From assembly GCF_900129835.1 (NCBI RefSeq), contig NZ_FQXA01000004.1, positions 186,001 to 250,000 of the forward strand: 64,000 nucleotides of DNA. The letters are read 5' to 3'. Under the pieces are notes generated by a model. It searched no databases. It was not told the origin of the DNA and saw only the letters and a program-made list of their open reading frames with translations. The stretch comes from Stutzerimonas xanthomarina DSM 18231. Its GTDB lineage: Bacteria; Pseudomonadota; Gammaproteobacteria; Pseudomonadales; Pseudomonadaceae. This document shows, one piece after another, positions 58,386 through 64,000 of the stretch; the stretch's first letter is position 1, and each line of letters starts with the position of its first letter. Both the position numbers and the translations under genes were made by a program.

Positions 58386-58494
58386 GTTCGTCGCGAAAAG
58401 CTTCGCCAGCAAGCTGGCTCCTACAGGAGGGCGATGTCGGCCGCGAGCGCTGGGAGGTTTCCGCTTTCGTAGGAGCGAGCTTGCTCGCGAACCA
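58386..58494. repeat. Inverted REP pair between phnK and phnL
   Basis: A REP copy with GCCAGCAAGCTGGCTCCTAC ends at 58424, and an inverted copy with GTAGGAGCGAGCTTGCTCGC lies at 58469-58488. They fill most of the only large gap inside the phn operon. Such pairs can stabilise upstream mRNA or attenuate transcription. Confidence 0.85.
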
Positions 58495-58542
58495 GGTACG
58501 CAGGCCCGACTTCAGGCCGTTTTCTATGTTGCGAGGTTACCC

Positions 58543-59244
58543 ATGAGCAGCCCGATCGAGGTCCGCGACCTCCGCAAATCCTTCACCCTTCATCAGCAGC
58601 ACGGGGTGACCCTCGATGTGCTGCGAGCGGTCAGCTTTACCGTCAACTCGGGCGAATGCCTGGTACTGCACGGCCGCTCTGGCGCGGGCAAGTCCACCCT
58701 GTTGCGCTGCCTGTACGGCAACTACCTGGCCACGGGCAGCATCCGCCTGTGCCATCGCGGCGAACCGCTGGAGCTGGTCGGCGCCGAGCCGCGACAGCTG
58801 CTGGCAGTGCGCCGCGAAAGCCTCGGCTATGTAAGCCAGTTTCTGCGGGTAATTCCGCGGGTGCCGTGTTTGGAGGTAGTCATGGCGCCGGCGCTGGCGC
58901 GTGGCTGGGATCGGGAGCAAGCGCGTCTGCGTGCCGAAAGCCTGTTGACCCGGCTGAACATTCCCGAGCGGCTCTGGCAGTTGGCGCCTGGCACCTTTTC
59001 CGGCGGCGAGCAACAGCGTGTGAACCTGGCGCGAGGCTTCATGGTGCAGTGGCCGGTGCTGCTGCTGGACGAGCCCACCGCCTCGCTGGATGAGGCCAAC
59101 TGTCGGGTGGTACTGGAGCTGATCAGTGAGGCCAAGGCCGCCGGGGCCGCGCTGATCGGCATTTTCCATGACCGCGCGATCCGCGAAGCGGTCGCCGACC
59201 GCTACCTGGACATGACTGCCGAGGAGCACCGCCATGCCTGCTGA
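58543..59244 (+). CDS. phnL: C-P lyase ABC ATPase PhnL
   Basis: A 233-residue ABC ATPase of the C-P lyase machinery. Walker A is GRSGAGKST, signature [16 protein letters not shown], Walker [16 protein letters not shown]. The motif [18 protein letters not shown] is typical for PhnL. The ATG at 58543 has GCGAGG at 58531-58536. Because of the REP gap it needs its own ribosome binding. It overlaps phnM by 11 bp. Confidence 0.95.
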   Translation: MSSPIEVRDLRKSFTLHQQHGVTLDVLRAVSFTVNSGECLVLHGRSGAGKSTLLRCLYGNYLATGSIRLCHRGEPLELVGAEPRQLLAVRRESLGYVSQFLRVIPRVPCLEVVMAPALARGWDREQARLRAESLLTRLNIPERLWQLAPGTFSGGEQQRVNLARGFMVQWPVLLLDEPTASLDEANCRVVLELISEAKAAGAALIGIFHDRAIREAVADRYLDMTAEEHRHAC

Positions 59245-60379
59245 ACTGATTCTGACCAACGCCCGCGTCGTTACCGCTGGGCGGGTGATCGACGGCACGC
59301 TGGTGATCCGTGACGGGCTGATTGCCGAACTCAACGAAGGCAACAGCCAGCTGCCCCAGGCACAGGATCTGGGTGGCGACTACCTGATGCCCGGTCTGGT
59401 CGAGTTGCACACCGACAATCTGGAAAAACACATGACGCCGCGCCCCGGCGTCGACTGGCCCTCGGCCTCGGCGGTGCTGACCCACGATGCGCAGATTGTC
59501 GCCGCAGGCATCACCACGGTGTTCGACGCCTTGTCTATCGGCGACATCAACCCGCGCGGCAAGCGCATGCAGCAGTTGCCGGCCATGCTTGACGCCATCG
59601 CGCATGCCGAAGCGGCGGGTGACACCCGTGCCGAGCACCGGCTGCATTTGCGCTGCGAGGTGTGCCATCCGGACGCGCTGAGCCTGTTCCGCGATCTGGT
59701 AGAGCAGCCACTGGTGCAACTGGTATCGGTGATGGACCATTCGCCAGGCCAGCGCCAGTTTGCCCACGCGCAGAAATACCGCGAGTACTACATGGGCAAG
59801 TACCACCTCAGCGAGGCGGAGATGGATGCGTTCAGTGACCAGCAGATCGCCAACTCCCGGCAGCACAGCGACCGCCAGCGCCGCGCCGTCGTCGACATTT
59901 GCCAGGCTCGTGGCTTGGCGCTGGCCAGTCACGATGACGCGACACTCGCGCATGTCGAGGAATCGGCCGGCTTCGGCATGGCCATCGCTGAATTTCCGAC
60001 CACCTTCGAGGCGGCCGAGGCCAGCCATGCGCGCGGGCTCAAGGTGCTGATGGGCGCCCCGAACATCGTTCGCGGTGGCTCGCATTCGGGCAACATTGCT
60101 GCGGCGGATCTCGCCCGTCGCGGAGCGCTGGATATCCTTTCCAGCGATTACTACCCGGCGAGCTTGCTACAGGCTGCTTTCATGCTCTCGGCGCTGGGCA
60201 ACGGCTATGACTTGCCCAAAGCCATCGCCACGGTCAGTCTGGCACCGGCTCGGGCCGCGGGGCTCGATGATCGCGGCGAGATCCGCCCCGGTCTGCGCGC
60301 CGATCTGCTGCAGGCGAGCGACAGGCATGGCCTGCCGGTGGTCAGACAGGTATGGAGACAAGGCAGAAGGGTGTTTTGA
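59234..60379 (+). CDS. phnM: RPnTP hydrolase PhnM
   Basis: A 381-residue amidohydrolase-fold enzyme that releases pyrophosphate from alpha-D-ribose 1-methylphosphonate 5-triphosphate. The metal site begins at [13 protein letters not shown]. Further motifs are [54 protein letters not shown] and [17 protein letters not shown]. It overlaps phnL by 11 bp and phnN by 1 base. Confidence 0.96.
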   Translation: MPAELILTNARVVTAGRVIDGTLVIRDGLIAELNEGNSQLPQAQDLGGDYLMPGLVELHTDNLEKHMTPRPGVDWPSASAVLTHDAQIVAAGITTVFDALSIGDINPRGKRMQQLPAMLDAIAHAEAAGDTRAEHRLHLRCEVCHPDALSLFRDLVEQPLVQLVSVMDHSPGQRQFAHAQKYREYYMGKYHLSEAEMDAFSDQQIANSRQHSDRQRRAVVDICQARGLALASHDDATLAHVEESAGFGMAIAEFPTTFEAAEASHARGLKVLMGAPNIVRGGSHSGNIAAADLARRGALDILSSDYYPASLLQAAFMLSALGNGYDLPKAIATVSLAPARAAGLDDRGEIRPGLRADLLQASDRHGLPVVRQVWRQGRRVF

Positions 60380-60939
60380 TGAAGGGACGATTGATCTATC
60401 TGATGGGCCCCTCCGGCGCCGGCAAGGACAGCCTGCTGCTGGCTGCCCGCGAGCCGCTGCAGGCGCGCGGGTGTCGGATCGCGCGGCGCGTCATTACCCG
60501 CTCCGCCGAAGCCGCGGGGGAGGATGCCCTGGCGGTGACCGAGGCCGAATTCGAGCAGCTGCGCCGCAACGGTGCGTTCGCGCTGAACTGGCACGCCAAC
60601 GGCCTGCACTACGGCATACCCCAGCAGATCGACGAGTGGCTGGCGGCGGGTGAGGATGTGCTGGTCAACGGGTCGCGCGGCTATCTGAGCGAGGCGCGTG
60701 CGCGGTACCCGCAGCTGCAGGCGGTACTGCTTACCGTGGCGCTCCCTGTGCTGCGTCAGCGCCTGCTGGCACGCGGGCGTGAGTCGATTGAAGAGATCGA
60801 GGCACGGCTTGCCCGCAACGAACAGTTTCGCTCGGCGGCGGAGCAGGGCGAGGCGCTGATACTGGACAATTCCGGTCCGCTGGAGCAGACCGTGCAGCGT
60901 TTGCTTCGGTTGATCGACCAGGCCCGCGCATGCGCCTGA
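60379..60939 (+). CDS. phnN: Ribose 1,5-bisphosphate phosphokinase
   Basis: A 186-residue kinase of the guanylate-kinase fold that converts ribose 1,5-bisphosphate to PRPP, feeding C-P lyase products into nucleotide metabolism. The P-loop is MGPSGAGKDSL. RRVITRSAEAAGEDALAVTEAEFEQL and WHANGLHYGIP are typical. The ATG at 60379 overlaps the phnM stop. It overlaps phnP by 10 bp. Confidence 0.95.
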   Translation: MKGRLIYLMGPSGAGKDSLLLAAREPLQARGCRIARRVITRSAEAAGEDALAVTEAEFEQLRRNGAFALNWHANGLHYGIPQQIDEWLAAGEDVLVNGSRGYLSEARARYPQLQAVLLTVALPVLRQRLLARGRESIEEIEARLARNEQFRSAAEQGEALILDNSGPLEQTVQRLLRLIDQARACA

Positions 60940-61703
60940 CCATCCTCGGCAGCGGCAACGCCCGCCAGGTGCCGGTATACAACTGTGACTGCGCGGCTTG
61001 CGGGCGCGCGCGGCTCGATCCGGCCTGGCGCCGCGGGCCATGCTGCGCCTTGATCGAATGCGGCTCGCAGCGCTGGCTGATCGACAGCGGCATTACCGAT
61101 CTCACCGAGCGTTTCACGCCCGGCAGCCTCAGCGGGATCCTGCAGACTCATTACCACGCCGACCATGCGCAAGGGCTGTTGCACCTGCGCTGGGGATTGG
61201 GAATGCGTATTCCGGTGCATGGCCCGAGCGATCCTGAGGGCCTGGCCGATCTCTATAAGCATCCGGGCATTCTGGATTTCTCAGAGCCCTTCGGGGCGCT
61301 TGAGCATCGTGCACTGGGCGAGCTGGGTGTCACCGCATTACCGCTCAATCACTCCAAGCCGACCCTGGGCTATCTGTTCGAAGGAGAGGGACGCCGCATC
61401 GCCTATCTCACGGACACGCTGGGGGTGCCGGATGCCAGCGTGAGCGTACTGCATCAGCAGCCGCTGGACCTGCTGGTGCTGGACTGCTCGAGCCCGCCCC
61501 AAGCCGCACCGCAGAACCACAACGACCTGACCCAGGCGCTGGCGGTGATTGCCGAGCTGCAACCGAAACAGGCGCTGCTGACCCATATCGGCCACAATTT
61601 GGATACTTGGCTGCTGGACAACCCTGACGCGTTGCCGGCTGGCGTCAGCATGGCCTGCGACGGCCAGTCCCTGAGTTTCGCCGCGATGGTGGATGCCAAA
61701 TGA
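60930..61703 (+). CDS. phnP: Cyclic phosphate phosphodiesterase PhnP
   Basis: A 257-residue metallo-beta-lactamase-fold enzyme that opens 5-phosphoribosyl 1,2-cyclic phosphate to ribose 1,5-bisphosphate. The metal motif is H74-Y-H76-A-D78-H79; LPLNHSKPTLGY supplies a further His. The N-terminus has the PhnP zinc cysteines in VYNCDCAACGRARLD. It overlaps phnN by 10 bp and the MFS gene by 4. Confidence 0.95.
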   Translation: MRLTILGSGNARQVPVYNCDCAACGRARLDPAWRRGPCCALIECGSQRWLIDSGITDLTERFTPGSLSGILQTHYHADHAQGLLHLRWGLGMRIPVHGPSDPEGLADLYKHPGILDFSEPFGALEHRALGELGVTALPLNHSKPTLGYLFEGEGRRIAYLTDTLGVPDASVSVLHQQPLDLLVLDCSSPPQAAPQNHNDLTQALAVIAELQPKQALLTHIGHNLDTWLLDNPDALPAGVSMACDGQSLSFAAMVDAK

Positions 61704-62950
61704 GCCCTAACGAGGCTTCACCGCCTGATTCCAACGCAAGCCCCGCTGCTCGCCGCCTCACCCTGGTCATGTGCCTCGCCGAAACCCTGGGTATGGCCGG
61801 CTTTGCACTCTTTGCTGCTTTGCTGCCTGAGTTTCAGGTGCTCTGGCAGCTGGATAACACCGAAGCAGGCTGGATCGGTGGCGGATTCTTTCTGGGTTAC
61901 ATGCTCGCGGTGCCGGTGCTGACCGGGCTGACCGATCGCCACGATGCGCGGCTGATCTACCTCTGGGCGATGCTGTTGACCGCCTTCGCCAGCGCTGGCT
62001 TCGTGTTGGCTGATGACTTCTGGTCGGCGCTGCTCTGGCGCGTGCTGGCCGGCGTTGGCCTGGCCGGTACCTACATGCCCGGGCTCAAAGCCCTGTCCGA
62101 ACGGATCGAGGGCCCGGCGCAGTCGCGTGCGATCGCGTTCTACACCGCGAGCTTCGGGCTGGGCACGGCGCTGTCCTTCCTGCTTGCCGGCGAACTGGCG
62201 AAGCTTGGCGGCTGGGAACTCCCCGCGCTGCTCAGCGGGGGCTGTGCGCTTCTTGCGTGGGTGATGGTGTGGCGCGGGTTGCCGCCCAAGCCGGTCGCCC
62301 TGCATGAGCCGCGGCACTGGCTGGATTTGGCCCCGTTGATGGAACGCCCTGTTATCGCCTATTGCCTGGCCTATGCCATGCACAACCTTGAGCTGTTCGC
62401 CTTTCGCGCCTGGCTGGTCGCCTTCATCGTGTTCGCCGGTGACTGGCAGGGCCAGCCGACCTGGCTGAGCGGAACCTGGGTGGCGATGCTGGCGACCCTG
62501 ATCGGGATGCCGGCCAGCATTCTTGGCAACGAGATGGCGATTCGCTTCGGCCGGCAGCGCTGGCTGATGACCGTAATGCTGCTGTCCGCCGTGCTGGCTG
62601 GCCTCGTCGGGCTTGGCGCGGCGTTGCCATTCTGGGCGCTGTTGATCCTGATCCTCTGCTATAGCGTCACGGTGACCGCGGACTCGGCGGCGCTGACCTC
62701 CGGGCTGGTGGCGGTGGCGCCGGCCAGCCACCGGGGCGCGGCCATGGCGCTGTATTCCTGTACCGGCTTTACCGGTGCGTTCCTCGGGCCGCTGCTGTTC
62801 GGCATGGTGCTCGACGCGCTGGGCGACGATCAGCTGTCGGGTTGGTGGGCCGCCTTCGCCCTGATGGGGCTGCTGCTGTTGCTCGGTCCGCTGGCCCTGC
62901 GTTGGGCGAATCGCCGCGTCGACATACGACCGCAGCCCCAGCGAGTCTGA
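61700..62950 (+). CDS. Major facilitator superfamily transporter
   Basis: A 416-residue MFS protein with about 12 hydrophobic segments. The loop 2-3 motif is GLTDRHDARLIYLW, and a second half-repeat has GNEMAIRFGRQRWLMT. It starts in an ATGA overlap with phnP, so it should be translated with the phn operon. This gene is not part of the E. coli phn operon. The substrate is unknown. Export of a by-product or uptake of a phosphonate are possible roles; it may also belong with the oxidoreductase region downstream. Confidence 0.8.
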   Translation: MSPNEASPPDSNASPAARRLTLVMCLAETLGMAGFALFAALLPEFQVLWQLDNTEAGWIGGGFFLGYMLAVPVLTGLTDRHDARLIYLWAMLLTAFASAGFVLADDFWSALLWRVLAGVGLAGTYMPGLKALSERIEGPAQSRAIAFYTASFGLGTALSFLLAGELAKLGGWELPALLSGGCALLAWVMVWRGLPPKPVALHEPRHWLDLAPLMERPVIAYCLAYAMHNLELFAFRAWLVAFIVFAGDWQGQPTWLSGTWVAMLATLIGMPASILGNEMAIRFGRQRWLMTVMLLSAVLAGLVGLGAALPFWALLILILCYSVTVTADSAALTSGLVAVAPASHRGAAMALYSCTGFTGAFLGPLLFGMVLDALGDDQLSGWWAAFALMGLLLLLGPLALRWANRRVDIRPQPQRV

Positions 62951-62961
62951 CGCTCGCTGCG

Positions 62962-63429
62962 CTAATCCAACGGCAACTCGGTCGTCCGTTTCACTTCGCT
63001 CATGGCGATATGGGAATGCGCTTCCTGCACGTGCGGCCGCTGCAACAGCTGATCGCGCAGAAAACGCTCGTAGCTGTCGATGTCCTTGGCCACCACCTTG
63101 AGCAGGTAGTCCGACTCGCCGGCCATGGTGTGGCATTCCAGCACCTCGGGATAACCCACGACGGCGCGCTCGAACTCGTCGAGGTTGCTGCGGCCATGCG
63201 CTGACAGCTTGATGTTGACGAACACCGTCATGTTCAGCCCGAGCTTTTTAGGATTGAGCAGCGCGACCTTGCGTTCGATCAGCCCTTCTTCCTGCATGCG
63301 GTTGATGCGGCGCCAGCACGGCGATTGCGACAGCTCGACCTTTTCGGCGATCTCCGCAGCGGACAGGTCGGCGTTGTGTTGCAGCAGCAGCAAAATCTTG
63401 CGGTCGATGCTGCTGAGTGGGGTCTGCAT
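62962..63429 (-). CDS. Lrp/AsnC family transcriptional regulator
   Basis: A 155-residue regulator. The N-terminal HTH is LSSIDRKILLLLQHNADLSAAEIAEKVELSQSPCWRRINRMQEEGLI. The RAM ligand domain follows (VFVNIKLSAHG, VLECHTMAGESDYLLKVVAKD). The ATG at 63429 is preferred to the longer reading to 63492. It is divergent from the indolepyruvate oxidoreductase gene with 239 bp between them, and probably controls it in response to an amino acid. Confidence 0.9.
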   Translation of the reverse strand: MQTPLSSIDRKILLLLQHNADLSAAEIAEKVELSQSPCWRRINRMQEEGLIERKVALLNPKKLGLNMTVFVNIKLSAHGRSNLDEFERAVVGYPEVLECHTMAGESDYLLKVVAKDIDSYERFLRDQLLQRPHVQEAHSHIAMSEVKRTTELPLD

Positions 63430-63668
63430 GGTTGTGCTCTTTTTGTTGTTGTTAGTGGATGGATCATGCACGCGAGTGCGCTTACACAGCAAAAGTAGAA
63501 AGAAAATCGCTCGGCGTCACGGCCAAACTCTTATCCAACGCGCAACGGTGAGGTGATCCCTTGCTGTGTGCTGGCGTGGGAAAGCTTTCCGTGCAGCTCC
63601 CACAGCCTTGTTAGGCGGATGGCTTAAGAAGCCGTCCAGACTCCGATAAAAACAAACAGGAGCGCCAC
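63430..63668. other. Divergent regulatory region
   Basis: A 239-bp gap between the Lrp-family gene and the oxidoreductase gene. It should hold both promoters and Lrp sites. A T/G-rich stretch at 63437-63456 is visible on the Lrp side. I could not assign specific boxes. Confidence 0.4.
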
Positions 63669-64000
63669 ATGTCATTGGCCGAGATCCGCCTGGATGACAA
63701 GTACCGGCTCGCAACCGGACATCTGTACCTCACCGGCACCCAGGCGCTGACCCGCCTGCCCATGCTGCAGCATCAACGCGACCAAGCCCAAAACCTGAAC
63801 ACCGGTTGCTTTATCTCCGGCTACCGCGGCTCGCCGCTGGGCATGCTGGACAAAAGCCTCTGGGAAGCGCGCGATTACCTGAAGCAGCACGCCATCCATT
63901 TCCAGCCGGGCCTCAACGAGGAACTGGCGGCGACGGCGGTCTGGGGCAGTCAGCAGACCAACCTGTTTCCGGGCGCCAAGTACGACGGCGTGTTCGCCAT
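63669..64000 (+). CDS. Indolepyruvate ferredoxin oxidoreductase, N-terminus (truncated by window)
   Basis: The 5' end of a large fused indolepyruvate:ferredoxin oxidoreductase. The visible 110 residues start MSLAEIRLDDKYRLATGHLY, then LTGTQALTRLPMLQHQRD, SGYRGSPLGMLDKSLWEAR and LNEELAATAVWGSQQTNLFPG. This is the ThDP-binding N-terminal domain typical of the single-chain ~1150-residue enzymes of Pseudomonas, which decarboxylate aryl pyruvates from aromatic amino acids. AGGAG lies at 63659-63663. The 3' end is outside the window. Confidence 0.9.
   Translation, partial: MSLAEIRLDDKYRLATGHLYLTGTQALTRLPMLQHQRDQAQNLNTGCFISGYRGSPLGMLDKSLWEARDYLKQHAIHFQPGLNEELAATAVWGSQQTNLFPGAKYDGVFA

Overview
The window comes from a high-GC gammaproteobacterium of the Pseudomonas/Stutzerimonas (P. 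stutzeri) type. The evidence is gene order as much as protein similarity. From 1 to 26.5 kb the genes follow the P. aeruginosa PAO1 block PA4576-PA4548: Lon-like protease, YqhA-like protein, fklB, a small iron-type gene, ispB, rplU-rpmA-obg-proB, a CreA-like gene, rpsT, murJ, ribF-ileS-lspA-fkpB-ispH, the minor pilin genes, pilY1, pilE and thiO. After that come SUI1-speA (PA4840-PA4839 order) and an accessory stretch. Pseudomonas-type REP palindromes are scattered between genes. I see no rRNA, tRNA, CRISPR array or prophage.

0-17 kb is housekeeping: translation (rplU, rpmA, rpsT, ileS), ribosome assembly GTPase (obg), isoprenoid and quinone precursors (ispB, ispH), proline (proB), flavin cofactors (ribF), peptidoglycan lipid II flipping (murJ), lipoprotein processing (lspA) and two FKBP-type isomerases. 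Two regulatory sites stand out: a cluster of perfect DnaA boxes at 1.4-1.9 kb, and a Fur-like box over the promoter of a 75-aa gene at 3.5 kb. 17-25.4 kb is the type IV pilus minor pilin cluster: fimT on the minus strand, then fimU-pilV-pilW-pilX-pilY1-pilE on the plus strand. Its 1662-aa PilY1 carries a PA14-like domain.

25.4-34 kb holds thiO, a SUI1-family factor, arginine decarboxylase, an IS110-family element with a structured 5' leader (candidate bridge RNA), a YjdM zinc-ribbon protein, a thioesterase, a diheme cytochrome and a PhyH-type dioxygenase. 34-39 kb is sbcCD. 39-41.3 kb has a long inverted pair of structured repeats, a BrxR/CapW-like WYL regulator and a divergent 32-residue membrane peptide. 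41.3-44.8 kb is a compact signalling module: two PepSY proteins, a response regulator and a histidine kinase in one overlapping operon, facing a CusF-like protein and a third PepSY protein. Next are a pyruvate-oxidase-like enzyme, a DUF899 protein, an RluA-family pseudouridine synthase followed by three tandem ~290-bp repeats, an Fpg/Nei glycosylase and a DUF192 protein.

51-62.9 kb is a complete C-P lyase operon, phnCDEFGHIJKLMNP, with a Pho-box-like site upstream, a REP pair between phnK and phnL, and an MFS transporter overlapping phnP. PhnCDE import phosphonates, PhnGHIJ(K) with PhnL, PhnM and PhnP convert them to phosphate and PRPP precursors, and PhnF is the local GntR regulator. The window ends with an Lrp-family regulator divergent from the 5' end of an indolepyruvate ferredoxin oxidoreductase gene.
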